34,572 bases of DNA from Acidiferrobacteraceae bacterium (GTDB lineage Bacteria; Pseudomonadota; Gammaproteobacteria; HyVt-429), in contig DRJZ01000131.1 in assembly GCA_011052015.1 (NCBI GenBank), forward strand, positions 1 through 34,572, given 5' to 3'. The notes under the pieces are model-generated. The model was given only the letters and a program-made list of their open reading frames with translations. It ran no database searches and was not told the DNA's origin. Of this stretch, positions 20,248-31,025 are shown one piece after another; the first letter of the stretch is position 1; each line of letters starts with the position of its first letter. The position numbers were made by a program, and so were the translations under genes.

Positions 20248-21121
20248 CGGTGGCCACAGGTTCGGTGATGTCTAAAGAAAGGCTGGGAGAACGGCTGGCG
20301 ACGGAGCGGGGCCGGGAAAATAGATTCTCCGCCTCACGCAAATCCGCCCTGGTATCAATCTCATACCATCGGTCTGCATCGAAGAAAACCGCATCGAAAG
20401 AGAGTGTACCGTCAGCGACCATCTCGGCAAACACAAACTCGTAATACTCACCGAGCCTGCCTTCCGAGACATAGCGGCTTAACCTTTCCTCGATCTTGCT
20501 CCATGAATTAAATGACAAGCTGTAGAGATTGACGGTTTTGTACTGACGTGCATCACTGCAAATATCACCACCCATACTAAAAGCCGCCACCCGCCGTTCC
20601 AATCCAGGCGCCGCCTCGAGTCTCACTGTAGTGCCGTTCATCCAGGGGCGAATGTTGGAAATCGCCATCTTGCCAGGTTGGAGTATGTCGTCCAGCATCC
20701 AGGAATCAAAAACCAAGTCGCTCTCCACCAGCAAAAACGGCTCCCGGATCTGCTCCCGGGCCAGCCAGAGCGAGTAGATGTTATTGGTTGTCCGGTAATC
20801 TGGGTTGATGACGTAATCAACCCGCATATCACCCGCGTGCTGTTGCAGAAATTCCTGAATACGATCACCCAGATGCCCGATCACCACGATCAGTCTTTTA
20901 AACCCCCGCACCCGCAAATTGTTGACCAGCCGTTCGAGGATAGGAACACCTCCAATCTCCGTGAGACACTTGGGGGCATCCAGGGTCAACGGCTGCAGAC
21001 GGGTCCCCGCTCCTGCGGCTAGCAAGAGTGCTGTCGTTACATTTGTTGTGCTCGCTCTTGCGCATCGTCCATGATGGTCCGGTACGCGGGGGCGGCCAAT
21101 AACAATTTTTGTCTTACTCAT
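20240..21121 (-). CDS. NTP-transferase family nucleotidyltransferase, LicC/PntC-like (phosphocholine or phosphonate cytidylyltransferase-like)
   Basis: TTALLLAAGAGTRLQPLTLDAPKCLTEIGGVPILERLV, DYRTTNNIYSLWLAREQIREPFLLVESDLVFD, DAVFFDADRWYEIDTRADLREAE. The track ORF starts at 21142, but AAAGGAGATG precedes the internal ATG at 21121. Confidence 0.82.
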   Translation of the reverse strand: MSKTKIVIGRPRVPDHHGRCARASTTNVTTALLLAAGAGTRLQPLTLDAPKCLTEIGGVPILERLVNNLRVRGFKRLIVVIGHLGDRIQEFLQQHAGDMRVDYVINPDYRTTNNIYSLWLAREQIREPFLLVESDLVFDSWMLDDILQPGKMAISNIRPWMNGTTVRLEAAPGLERRVAAFSMGGDICSDARQYKTVNLYSLSFNSWSKIEERLSRYVSEGRLGEYYEFVFAEMVADGTLSFDAVFFDADRWYEIDTRADLREAENLFSRPRSVASRSPSLSLDITEPVATVA

Positions 21122-21690
21122 AGTTTTCGCATCTCCTTTCATTTTCGGTCATGATCACAAATTGTAACGGTGCCAAAGGATCGCAAACCATGGCATTTGA
21201 TCGCGGGCGACAAACCCGCTGACACAAAATCAACCAGAATATATGTTAGCCTTATAGGCCACGACCTTGAACTGAACGTTGACTATTGCTGTTCTCAGTC
21301 TAACCAGCGTGTCGCTTTGCAGAATGCGCGGCACTTCAAATGGGTCGGCTAGGGTGGCTTTGTATCCTGGATGGCCGATCCGGCAAGCGAGCAAACCTAT
21401 TGCAAATTAACCATCGAGTCTGACGGGGCAACAATGCCAGCACTTGTCCGATAACGCGTGAAAACGCCTTTAACTGCGTGACCCGAAAAATGCAGCCTCT
21501 GTAAGCGTATTAAGTTACTTGCGGCGAGGGGGGATGTCCGCAAAGCTTCCCGTGCGTCACGATCAGAAAGCCCCCCATTAGGCCATAAAATGGATTGATT
21601 GTCACTATTGGTAAAAACGGTAGGCTGTCTGCCCAAGGCAGGCGTTATCAAATGGTGGCCTTACTGTTCAGATGGCAATATTCCAAAAGG

Positions 21691-22143
21691 TTAGACGTCA
21701 TCTAGCGCTTTTCGAATAGCGGGTAGGTTGGGTATGGCGACGGCATCGCCATCCAACTTGCATAGTTGAAGAATGTACGGGCTATTTGCCTGCACGCCGT
21801 TTGACCGTAATTTGTCGCCGCTGACTGACAACGAACGTGGATCAGCGCTTGCCAAGACACCATAAAAATCAACCTTAGGCCTGCCGGTGACTGGATATAA
21901 AACCACAATCTTGGTACGCGCCTTTGGCGCGGGTGCAACCTGCCCCGACAAAGCCTCAAACGACAACACTGGAACAGTCAGGCCACGCCATGCGGCAGTC
22001 CCCACCAACACACCGCGGGAACGGGTGGTGCTCAGGTGCTGTATCCCGATCACTTCGGCCACGGCAGCGCCGGGCAGGAGCAGGTTCACCGCACCCGTTG
22101 GCAACAAAAGGCTTTGTACTGTCTGGGTTTGCGCCTGCTTCAT
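21691..22143 (-). CDS. chpC: CheW-like chemotaxis protein, ChpC-like
   Basis: LLLPTGAVNLLLPGAAVAEVIGIQ...LVGTAAWRGLTVPVLSFEAL; immediately downstream of chpA. Confidence 0.8.
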   Translation of the reverse strand: MKQAQTQTVQSLLLPTGAVNLLLPGAAVAEVIGIQHLSTTRSRGVLVGTAAWRGLTVPVLSFEALSGQVAPAPKARTKIVVLYPVTGRPKVDFYGVLASADPRSLSVSGDKLRSNGVQANSPYILQLCKLDGDAVAIPNLPAIRKALDDV

Positions 22144-22146
22144 AGG

Positions 22147-25100
22147 CTAGTGCACAGTCCGGGCGCCCAATACCTGCTCGATCTCGGCCACAAGCGTTTC
22201 TTCCTGGTAAGGTTTGGTGAGATAAACATTCGCGCCCAGGTCCATGGCCTTTTGTTTATGCTTCGCACCGGCCCGAGAGGTAATAATAATAATGGGGACC
22301 TGCGATGCCACCGGGTCTGGATCAGATCGGATCCGTGAGGTTAATTCATAACCGTCCATGCGGGGCATTTCTATATCCACCAACATCACATCCGGCAAGG
22401 TGTCTCGCAACTTTTCGACCGCGTCTACACCATCCTTTGCCAATACGACATCCATACCATGTTTACGTAAATGCCGATCAGTCACGGTACGTACCGTAAG
22501 TGAATCGTCCACCACCATCACCAAATATCGTCGTTCCTTGGCGGGCGAGGCCTCTGCGCTAATGGACCACACCACATCCTTACTGACCCACAAGGCGCTA
22601 AGATCCAGGATCAAGACCACACTGCCATCTCCCAATACGGTTGCGCCTTCAATGCCCTGCACATCGGAAATCTGTGGTCCCAAGGGCTTGACCACAATTT
22701 CCTGTGTCCCCACCAGATTATCCACTTCCATGGCAACCTGGTGATCACCTGTCCTAACCAACAAGACTGGCACCTTACCGTTGACTTTGGCGAGCCTGGA
22801 AAAACCAAGACTGGTTCGCAAGTTCATCAAGGGATAACGGGTGCCAAAATACTCAAGGCTCGGCTCTCCATCTTGATTTGTAGCCTGCAATGCCGAAGAC
22901 TTGACCTTAATGATATTGATAACCGATGAAACCGGAATAGCGAATGGCTGGTCGCTGGCTTGCACGATCAGAGCCTGCATAACGGACAGACTTAGCGGCA
23001 GGTAAATGACTACGCTCGTACCTTCGCCTGCACGGCTATCCACACTCACGTGTCCACCCAACTGACGCACTTCATTATGCACAACATCCATACCCACACC
23101 ACGACCGGATACCTGGGTAACCTCACTGCGAGTGGTAAAACCGGGCATCATAATAAACTGCCCCAAATCGCTATCCGATAGGGTGGAGGATTCATCGATC
23201 AAGCCGCGCTCCAGGGCCTGTTTGCGTATCAGTTCTGTGTCCAGGCCCCGGCCATCATCGCTGATGCGAAAAACAATATCGTTACCTTCGCTTTTACACG
23301 CCATGTGAACGCGTCCTTGGGCAGGCTTATCAACGGTCATACGTTCCACTTCGGTCTCAATACCATGGTCTATGGCGTTACGAATGATGTGCTCTAATGG
23401 ACCCAGCATGCGATCGAGTACATTACGATCGACTTCCACTTCAGTGCCAGAAAATACCATATCAATATTCTTGTTTAACTCTCGCGCCAATTGCCTTGCC
23501 ATATGCCGAAGACGAGGCACTTGGCTGGAAAAATTCACCAACCGGGTTTTCATCAAGCCTTCTTGCAACTCGGTGTTGAGGCGAGCTTGTTGTTGCAGCG
23601 CCAACTCTACTGCACCAGCATCACCATCCAGACCGGTCTGAATGGTCGAAAGATCATTTAGACTTTCGGCTAAGCTTCGGGACAAGTATTGCATTTTGGT
23701 ATAGCGATCAAACTCCAATGGATCGAAACCATGCTCCATCTCAGATTCGGTGTCTTCGACTCGCGCCATAATCTGCGACTCTGCTTGAATTTCGAGCTCT
23801 CGAATTTGTTCTCTAAACCGCGAAACCGAACCACGTAACTCTTTAAGATTCTCCTTAAAACCACCCACCTGAAGCTGTATACGGGAACGGGCAATACTCA
23901 CCTCACCGGCATAGTTAGAAAGATTGGCGAGCAAGTTTTGATTGACGCGCACCACGCCGGTTTGAGAGGTCCCCATGACGCGTTCGCCGAGCTCCTCTGC
24001 AGGTTGACTCGCATCCAGCGCAGCCGGTTGCCCCGATACATCTATACGATTTTGTGGCTCTGGTTCTTGCTGTGAATCTTGCCCTCCCACCGGACTCAAT
24101 TCTTCCACCGGCTCCAGGGAAATATCCACCTGGTCCAGGCCTGGCTTCTGAAGTGGGGCAACTGAGAACGATTCATCACTCCTTGTTAGCAACTCACTGC
24201 TGTCCGTATCATCCGTTTCCACGGCACTATCAAAACCCTGAGACATCGCAGCCAGCACCCTAGTATCCAGATCACCATCAATAAACAAAGGCTGGTGCGC
24301 TTGCATCTGATCAAGGACGCGCACCAAAGAATCATGGACTTCAACCAACAGATCAATCAGTGGCGGCTCGGGTACGCGTAGCCCGTTTTCCACCATCTCC
24401 AGCAGACTCTCGGTGTGGTGACTCAGGTCGCCCACGAGGTTTATACCCAGAGTGCGGGCACTACCCTTCAATGTATGCAGGGTCCGTTTTAGTGCGCTGA
24501 CGGCGTCCATATTATCGGGCTCTTTACGCCAACGTCCCAGAGCCTCATCAAGTTGCGCCAGCAGGTCAATGGCCTCCTCCAGAAAAATATTATGCAGATC
24601 CACGTCCACATTAAGTTCGCTTCCCACAGTCACGGTTTTATTATCAGCTGCCGCCGACTCAATATTGGCTGGGCTGCCTACGTACCAAGGCTCATGGTCA
24701 GGTTCAGATTCGATGTAGGTGTTGAGAGACCGGACTAAATCACTCACGTCTGCAGCCACGCCCTCAGACACCGGCTCCCCCAACTCGAAATCATGGACTA
24801 GGTTGGAAATAGACTCGACTGCTTGCTTTAACAATTGGCGCCCTGTTTCTTCAAACGGCCGCATATAGTGCAGGTACATGGCAAGCATGGACTCCATGGT
24901 CTCACACAGGTTGGCGACGGGTACCAGTCCTACCGAACGGGAACTGCCAGCCAAGGTATGGGTGGCGCGCAGCAACTCGGAAGAAACGTGATGACTCGCG
25001 CCAGGGGCATCATAGGCGGTCAATTCTCGTCGAATGACATCAATATGGCCCTGGGCTTCATTTACGAAGATCCCCATGGTCACGGCCCCCACTTGAACCC

Positions 25101-27729
25101 CTGTGGCATCAACAAGGTTCGATTCCCCACCACCCTCGAACGGGCCGTCGCCGGATGAATCCGGGCTACCAACCGTTAGCATTGCAGTGATTACTGAATT
25201 CTTTAACAGCGTATCAACTTGCTGCTTCCAAGGAGTGATATCCAGAAATTCCCGGTGACCGGAATAATACCCTTCCACCAAGCGTTTAATGGTCTTGTGA
25301 GCTTGCTCGACAAATTCAAACAGACCAGCGGTACGTTGTACCGTCCCCTTTAACACCTTGTTCAGAATATCCTCTACGATCCAGGATAGATCGCCTATGT
25401 CCACTGCCCCGGCCAAACGGCCACTCCCCTTTAGGGTATGGAATGCCCTGCGCAACTCCTTAAGTATGTTGTCGTCGTCCAGCGCGTCACGCCACAGAAC
25501 CAAATTTTCACTGAATAGTACCTGGACCTCTTGTGCCTCCTCAATAAAAATTTCCAGTATGGTAATTTCAAGTCCCACATCGTCGTCTGTGAAATCAGCG
25601 GCTTGCCCCCCATTCCTGTAACCCCTCGCCGACACCCATGCTGAATCTGATCCGGCAGGGGTATTAAATTCATCCGCCTGCAGCTGTTTTAGACTGATAT
25701 CAACCAAGGTATCTATGGATCGCCTCAATGTTGGGCCAATATCGGTGGCCAAATTTGAAAGATCGTCAACAACCACATCGAGCAGACCCACAATTTCAGT
25801 GCTTATTTTTTCGATTCGCGGCTCATCTTTCTGTTTAGCTATAGAGCATAAATCCCGCAATCCCTGTTTTAGATTGCGCAGCACAGTTCGATCAGCGGTA
25901 TCATCCAACCAGGCATTAAAATCTTCCAGGATCCCTTCGCTGATGGCAGTGGGATTCACCATAATCGCTCGCTTGGCGGCCATTGCGGCGTCCATGTCCT
26001 CCATCGCCTTATCGATCAGTTTGCCAAGATTGTGCCGGCCTTTCTCCAGGCCTGCCATGTAGGCATCGACAGAACCCACCGACACCGCGAGCGCATCCAA
26101 CATAGCATCATCGACTGGTAATGCGCCGACGCGGGCTTCTTCGATATAGCGACGCGTGAGATTAATAAGCTCTGCAGCGCGATCCTGTCCCAACATTTGC
26201 ATTGCACCTTGAATCTGGTTGAGCTGGCGAGGCACGTCGTCAAGGCTTTCCAACATGGTATGGTCGGCCGCCAGGATCTCAAGGGCCTCTTCAACCTTTA
26301 GCAAGTTGACGCTCACTTCACTGGCGACCACTTTCAACAGTTGGTTAAACTCCGAGCCCGTCAATTCTGCTTCAGATATTTCAATACCTTCTACCCTGCC
26401 CAATCCATCATCAAGCACCGGTCTGCCTGCGATAAGATCACGCAGGGTCTGCAGGCTGCCTTGAATCTGCTTTTGCCAAATCTCTGGCGATCGCTCAAGA
26501 TCGCGGACACTATTTTCCACCAGCAACAGCGCACCTGCCATAGGCAGGGATGCCATTTCCATATTAGTAATACGTCCATCCATAATAGCGCGGGTCGCTT
26601 CAGAGAGTTCATCCAATAGCACTTTGATAAACCTAGCCCCCAAGGCATCTAAAGTACTGGACATCATCTTAAGATGATTTAACAGGTCGCTAAGATCACC
26701 GTCTGAAGCGCTATCTGGATCGAAGAAGGCAGATAACAAATCCTGAGCCTTTTCCACCTCCTGGACCAAGGCGTCACTCGCCGAGCGTAAGGCATCCAGG
26801 GCCGGTGGATCTAATTTTTCAGCGTCATCGGTCTGACCCGGTATAATGCCGTTCAAATCAAATGCAGCGCGCAATTCACTCACGCAAGCCCCATTAGAGT
26901 TTGCCCCGCCGACATGAAACAATAATTCCTTAACCAGGGCATCTGGAGGATCACGGACCAATACCGCCTCGCCATCAGTGACCAGTCTGCGCATTTGTTG
27001 GTCCAGTCGCCCTAATTGCTTTTTGATCTGATTGACAGCCTCCAATCCACCGTCACGTAAGGCCTCAACCAAACCCTGAGCCACCCACCACAACTGAGCG
27101 ACTGAGCCAAAACGCGCACTCTTTCGCCATAGGCTCAGGTCTTCGGCTATGGCATCCAGCGCAGACATATTGGTGCTGTCTTTCAGCCAACCCAACAGGC
27201 CCACCTGAAATTGATTGCGTAGTTTTATTGCCTCAAGGCTTCCACCCTCTGAATCGGACCCGACAGACTCCTTCCCCTGTGTAGGGTAAACAGAAAGATC
27301 TGGGTTAAACAAGGTGATCGGGGAGATCTCCTCTGCATCCTGTGCACTACGCAGCAGGTTCAGGACACCGATAAGTCGCAAAGGTACATCGGGATTGCCG
27401 GCCAACAGGTGATCTAAATATTCAGATAAGGACAGGATGGCGCGGGTAATGTCTTCGAAGAGTGCGTCCTTGATAGAGATCTTTTCGTTTAATATAGCAT
27501 CGGCGAGGGATTCAATTTCTTGCGAAAGTAAGGCGGCGCCATCAAGCTCCACCATCTGCAGGGTTCCGGTAACCTGATGGATGTGGGTGATGAAAAATCG
27601 TAGCCGGGTAGTGTCGGAAATATTCTCGGCATAAGACTCTAACGCTAAGCGTGCCTGCTTGAGCGTATTTTCAATTTCGGCCTTTACCCAGCCAAGGGTG
27701 CTTGGATCTACTCTGCTCGACATGGTCAT
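22147..27729 (-). CDS. chpA: ChpA-like hybrid CheA: multiple Hpt domains, HATPase, CheW and receiver domains
   Basis: 1860 aa; Hpt motifs FHTLKGSGRLAG, THTLAGSSRSVG, LHTLKGSARTLG; kinase motifs IIRNAIDHGIE, DDGRGLD, GRGVGMDVV; C-terminal receiver VMVVDDSLTVRTVTDRHLRKHGMDV...LVDIEMPRMDGYEL...TKPYQEE. Confidence 0.95.
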   Translation of the reverse strand: MTMSSRVDPSTLGWVKAEIENTLKQARLALESYAENISDTTRLRFFITHIHQVTGTLQMVELDGAALLSQEIESLADAILNEKISIKDALFEDITRAILSLSEYLDHLLAGNPDVPLRLIGVLNLLRSAQDAEEISPITLFNPDLSVYPTQGKESVGSDSEGGSLEAIKLRNQFQVGLLGWLKDSTNMSALDAIAEDLSLWRKSARFGSVAQLWWVAQGLVEALRDGGLEAVNQIKKQLGRLDQQMRRLVTDGEAVLVRDPPDALVKELLFHVGGANSNGACVSELRAAFDLNGIIPGQTDDAEKLDPPALDALRSASDALVQEVEKAQDLLSAFFDPDSASDGDLSDLLNHLKMMSSTLDALGARFIKVLLDELSEATRAIMDGRITNMEMASLPMAGALLLVENSVRDLERSPEIWQKQIQGSLQTLRDLIAGRPVLDDGLGRVEGIEISEAELTGSEFNQLLKVVASEVSVNLLKVEEALEILAADHTMLESLDDVPRQLNQIQGAMQMLGQDRAAELINLTRRYIEEARVGALPVDDAMLDALAVSVGSVDAYMAGLEKGRHNLGKLIDKAMEDMDAAMAAKRAIMVNPTAISEGILEDFNAWLDDTADRTVLRNLKQGLRDLCSIAKQKDEPRIEKISTEIVGLLDVVVDDLSNLATDIGPTLRRSIDTLVDISLKQLQADEFNTPAGSDSAWVSARGYRNGGQAADFTDDDVGLEITILEIFIEEAQEVQVLFSENLVLWRDALDDDNILKELRRAFHTLKGSGRLAGAVDIGDLSWIVEDILNKVLKGTVQRTAGLFEFVEQAHKTIKRLVEGYYSGHREFLDITPWKQQVDTLLKNSVITAMLTVGSPDSSGDGPFEGGGESNLVDATGVQVGAVTMGIFVNEAQGHIDVIRRELTAYDAPGASHHVSSELLRATHTLAGSSRSVGLVPVANLCETMESMLAMYLHYMRPFEETGRQLLKQAVESISNLVHDFELGEPVSEGVAADVSDLVRSLNTYIESEPDHEPWYVGSPANIESAAADNKTVTVGSELNVDVDLHNIFLEEAIDLLAQLDEALGRWRKEPDNMDAVSALKRTLHTLKGSARTLGINLVGDLSHHTESLLEMVENGLRVPEPPLIDLLVEVHDSLVRVLDQMQAHQPLFIDGDLDTRVLAAMSQGFDSAVETDDTDSSELLTRSDESFSVAPLQKPGLDQVDISLEPVEELSPVGGQDSQQEPEPQNRIDVSGQPAALDASQPAEELGERVMGTSQTGVVRVNQNLLANLSNYAGEVSIARSRIQLQVGGFKENLKELRGSVSRFREQIRELEIQAESQIMARVEDTESEMEHGFDPLEFDRYTKMQYLSRSLAESLNDLSTIQTGLDGDAGAVELALQQQARLNTELQEGLMKTRLVNFSSQVPRLRHMARQLARELNKNIDMVFSGTEVEVDRNVLDRMLGPLEHIIRNAIDHGIETEVERMTVDKPAQGRVHMACKSEGNDIVFRISDDGRGLDTELIRKQALERGLIDESSTLSDSDLGQFIMMPGFTTRSEVTQVSGRGVGMDVVHNEVRQLGGHVSVDSRAGEGTSVVIYLPLSLSVMQALIVQASDQPFAIPVSSVINIIKVKSSALQATNQDGEPSLEYFGTRYPLMNLRTSLGFSRLAKVNGKVPVLLVRTGDHQVAMEVDNLVGTQEIVVKPLGPQISDVQGIEGATVLGDGSVVLILDLSALWVSKDVVWSISAEASPAKERRYLVMVVDDSLTVRTVTDRHLRKHGMDVVLAKDGVDAVEKLRDTLPDVMLVDIEMPRMDGYELTSRIRSDPDPVASQVPIIIITSRAGAKHKQKAMDLGANVYLTKPYQEETLVAEIEQVLGARTVH

Positions 27730-27804
27730 GGGGGTGACAACTTTGGCCTGGGACTGGCTGCTGAGTAATTTAATCTGCTTGATGATCGATCACTACTCTC
27801 CCCA

Positions 27805-29931
27805 TTAGGCTGGTAATTTGAAACCGGCCACAGAGGCTTGTAGCTCCCGCACCAAATCAGACAGTTGCCCCAGGGAATCTGCAGCATCCTGAGTACCTGC
27901 GGAAGTGTTGTCGGTGGTCTCCCTAATTAAATTCATCGCTGAAGTAACCGCCGACGCCTTCTTGGATTGGTCATGGGCGGTCTCGGCCATAGACTCAATA
28001 AGCTCAGACAGCTGTGATGATACAGACTCGATTTCGCTGAGCGACTGGCCTGCATCGTCCGCGACTTTTACCCCTTCGACCACACCCAGGGTAGCCTCTT
28101 CCATTGACGCCACCACCTCATTGGTGTCGGCCTGAATGGTCTTAACCAGATCGGTAATCTGTTTGGTTGCCTCGGCAGAACGCTCCGCCAAGCGTTGCAC
28201 TTCGTCGGCCACCACTGCAAAACCACGACCTGCCTCACCGGCCATGGCCGCCTGGATCGCCGCGTTCAATGACAAGATGTTTGTTTGCTCGGCAATGTCA
28301 TCAATGAGCCCGACGATTTCACCAATTTGTTGCGAACTCTCGCCCAGCCGCTTAATACGTTTAGAGGTCTCCTGAATCTGTCCGCGCATTTCATCCAACC
28401 GGGCGATAGTGTTGCGCACCGCATCGGCGCCACGCTTGGCCACATCCACTGAACCATGGGCAACCACCGCAGACTGTTTCGCCTCCAGAGACATCTCTTC
28501 CATGCTACGGGTCATCTGCTGTAAATCCTCGCTGGCTACTGCAATTTCCTGAGCCTGGCGTTTACTGGCAACAGACAGTTGAGTCGTGGCCTCGCGGGTT
28601 TCATCAGACTCCCTTGCCACTGATAGCGCGGTCGTATTGATGTGCCCCACGATATTACGCATCTCCTTGACAGCAAAATTAATCGAATCGGCAATCGCCC
28701 CGGTAATATGCTCGCCCACGGTGGGTTCGATAGTCAGGTCGCCATCTGCAAGGTTACCCATCTCATCCAATAGCTGAAGGATCGCATCCTGGGATTGTTT
28801 ATGTTGTTCGGCGCTGGCACGGGCCCGCTCCCGCGCCTCGCTCACCAGGGCGAATACAAACAGGACCATAAAGGTCACCGCCACAAAACCCAAAACAACG
28901 GGCGCAACCTTGGTATAGCCCATGGCGGGGTTTAAACCGGAATAGACAGAAACCAGATCCTGTACACGCTTTAACATGGTGCCGGATTCTTGTGTGATCA
29001 ATGTCGCCGCCCGCTGGGCGACAAAGAACTCGGCCACCTTATCCAGGATACCGGAAATGTTGGCCTCCATTTCCGCAAAAGTATTATCGACCTGATCCAG
29101 CTTGGCAGACAAGCCGGGGCCAGCACGCCTGTGTAGACGTTTATTGATATCCTTAAACTGTTTCACATCCTTGCCAAATTGGGTAGCGGCCACCGCGGCA
29201 CTGGCGCCACCCATAGCAAATACATTGACGTCTTTGGTGATGCGTTGACTCAGCGTGCGCTGTAAGCCGGCGAGATTGAGGCGCTTGGGGGAAGGATCGC
29301 TATTGGCCAGGGCCTCCACCACTTCGTCCGATTGCGCCAACACCAGGGGACTCAACTCGTTGACAACTTGCACATGATCGTGCATCGCCGACAAAGGCCG
29401 CTGCTGCTGAACGATCAACCCCACATTGTGGCGCATGGTTTTCCACAAATCCTGAACGGGCTTTAAAGTGGACCTTGTAGAATCGGGACTTGGTTTAATG
29501 CCTTCAGCGGACAGTCCCTTGTCCAGAACTCGCAGGACTCGATCAAATGTCTTTTGAGACTCCTCCAGTGTGCTAAATACGCGAGGGTTACCCAGCACCG
29601 CTTCACGGGCATCTTTGGCAATGCGCTGAGACTCCATCAACATAGAACTGGCGTACTTCACATACAGGGCCTGGGCCGCACTCTGCTGCGCATCTATTGC
29701 CAACAACCCAACCAGTAAAGCCAGGCTGACAACCATCCCTACACCCAGCAACCAGAGATTGGTTAGCAACTTCCGCAGAGGGGCAGGCAAAAACCGGTAA
29801 CCCAAAGGAGCCTGGCCATCGTCAGCCGCTAATGTATTATCCGGATTAAGCTCGGTGAGCTTAGCGGTACTTTGTTTCGCTGTAGTTTGTGCGGCCAATG
29901 TGTCACTCATCGTTTTTTTAGCTGTTGCCAT
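27805..29931 (-). CDS. pilJ: PilJ-like methyl-accepting chemotaxis protein (type IV pilus)
   Basis: Two TM regions, PilJ-type sensor segments ([20 protein letters not shown]), MCP signalling hairpin [54 protein letters not shown]. Confidence 0.95.
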   Translation of the reverse strand: MATAKKTMSDTLAAQTTAKQSTAKLTELNPDNTLAADDGQAPLGYRFLPAPLRKLLTNLWLLGVGMVVSLALLVGLLAIDAQQSAAQALYVKYASSMLMESQRIAKDAREAVLGNPRVFSTLEESQKTFDRVLRVLDKGLSAEGIKPSPDSTRSTLKPVQDLWKTMRHNVGLIVQQQRPLSAMHDHVQVVNELSPLVLAQSDEVVEALANSDPSPKRLNLAGLQRTLSQRITKDVNVFAMGGASAAVAATQFGKDVKQFKDINKRLHRRAGPGLSAKLDQVDNTFAEMEANISGILDKVAEFFVAQRAATLITQESGTMLKRVQDLVSVYSGLNPAMGYTKVAPVVLGFVAVTFMVLFVFALVSEARERARASAEQHKQSQDAILQLLDEMGNLADGDLTIEPTVGEHITGAIADSINFAVKEMRNIVGHINTTALSVARESDETREATTQLSVASKRQAQEIAVASEDLQQMTRSMEEMSLEAKQSAVVAHGSVDVAKRGADAVRNTIARLDEMRGQIQETSKRIKRLGESSQQIGEIVGLIDDIAEQTNILSLNAAIQAAMAGEAGRGFAVVADEVQRLAERSAEATKQITDLVKTIQADTNEVVASMEEATLGVVEGVKVADDAGQSLSEIESVSSQLSELIESMAETAHDQSKKASAVTSAMNLIRETTDNTSAGTQDAADSLGQLSDLVRELQASVAGFKLPA

Positions 29932-30033
29932 TTGAATTAACCTCTACGCTTGTCCTTATAAGCACTGCCCGAACAACCTGGCTCAAACAATGTCTTGAAC
30001 GCCCGATTCGTTGGAAGCAGGACCGCCATAACT

Positions 30034-30582
30034 TTATGCGGCAACATGCAGAAAACTGTCCGCCTGAGATAAACGTTGCAAATCCAACCACTGCCAACGT
30101 ACGTGGTCCTGGACAAAAGAACCCTTTAGATATTCGCTTATTGGACCTTCTGATTCTGATATACGGCGCATTTCTTCATCCTCATAGAAATGTTTCATGC
30201 CAACAACTTCCCCCACTAACACTGCGCTCCTGATGAGGGGGTCATTAACTATCAACAAGCGGCTTTTGTCATCTATTTCCACGGGAAGGAGTCCAAAAAA
30301 ATCGGCGAGATCAACTATGGAAAGTAATTCACCACGCACATTGGCCACGCCTCTCAACCAGCGCTTGGTCAGAGGCACCGGGGTCAATATGGTCAGGGGC
30401 ACGACCTCACTTATCTCGCCCAAGGCAACCACCAAACCCTGATCATCCAACTTGATTGCCAAACCACTCCATACCGCGGGCGCCTCTACCTGCTCTGGCA
30501 AACCCGGCGTCGAGGCGCGCGCTTCCTCGTCCAACCGCCGTAATAGGTCTAAGGGTTCACCGGCTACTTGAGTAATGGTCAT
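30034..30582 (-). CDS. pilI: PilI-like CheW-domain protein
   Basis: EISEVVPLTILTPVPLTKRWLRGVANVRGELLSIVDLADFFGL; position between pilH and pilJ. Confidence 0.9.
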   Translation of the reverse strand: MTITQVAGEPLDLLRRLDEEARASTPGLPEQVEAPAVWSGLAIKLDDQGLVVALGEISEVVPLTILTPVPLTKRWLRGVANVRGELLSIVDLADFFGLLPVEIDDKSRLLIVNDPLIRSAVLVGEVVGMKHFYEDEEMRRISESEGPISEYLKGSFVQDHVRWQWLDLQRLSQADSFLHVAA

Positions 30583-30590
30583 GGCTTTCC

Positions 30591-30953
30591 CTAAAGGGAT
30601 TGAATCTTTCCTATCAGGGTCTGCTCATCAATGGGCTTGACCAGGTAATCTTTGGCGCCCTGACGCAACCCCCAAACGCGGTCCGTTTCCTGGCCTTTGG
30701 TTGACACGATGAGAATTGGAATCGCCTCCGTATCCGGGCTTTTCGAAATAGCGCGCGTCGCCTCAAAACCATTCATGCCGGGCATAACAATGTCCATCAA
30801 TATCAAATCCGGTTGTTCTGATTTTGCCAATTCGATGGCTTCCTCACCGCTTTGAGCAGGCACCACCGAATAGCCATTCTTGCTTAAAATCTCACTCAGC
30901 AGATGAAGATCTGTTGGTGAATCGTCTACCACTAGTATTTTCTTTGCGTCCAT
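30591..30953 (-). CDS. pilH: PilH-like response regulator
   Basis: KKILVVDDSPTDLHLLSEILSKNGYSVVPAQSGEEAIELAKSEQPDLILMDIVMPGMNGFEATRAIS...DYLVKPIDEQTL. Confidence 0.93.
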   Translation of the reverse strand: MDAKKILVVDDSPTDLHLLSEILSKNGYSVVPAQSGEEAIELAKSEQPDLILMDIVMPGMNGFEATRAISKSPDTEAIPILIVSTKGQETDRVWGLRQGAKDYLVKPIDEQTLIGKIQSL

Positions 30954-31025
30954 CTTTCTTATACCCCAAATTTAAGCCACCACGTTATTAGGATTTGCTG
31001 ATCTCCCAAGCTTCGATACTGCACC

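Noticed and set aside
21170-21651. Small ORFs (60 aa plus, 84 aa minus) in the gap between the nucleotidyltransferase and chpC
   Set aside because: No recognisable motifs, no convincing ribosome-binding sites; treated as non-coding intergenic sequence.
21600-21660. CTGCC/GGCAG hairpin downstream of chpC as a terminator
   Set aside because: Only a 5-bp core stem and the T-run is well separated from it; insufficient for an intrinsic terminator call.
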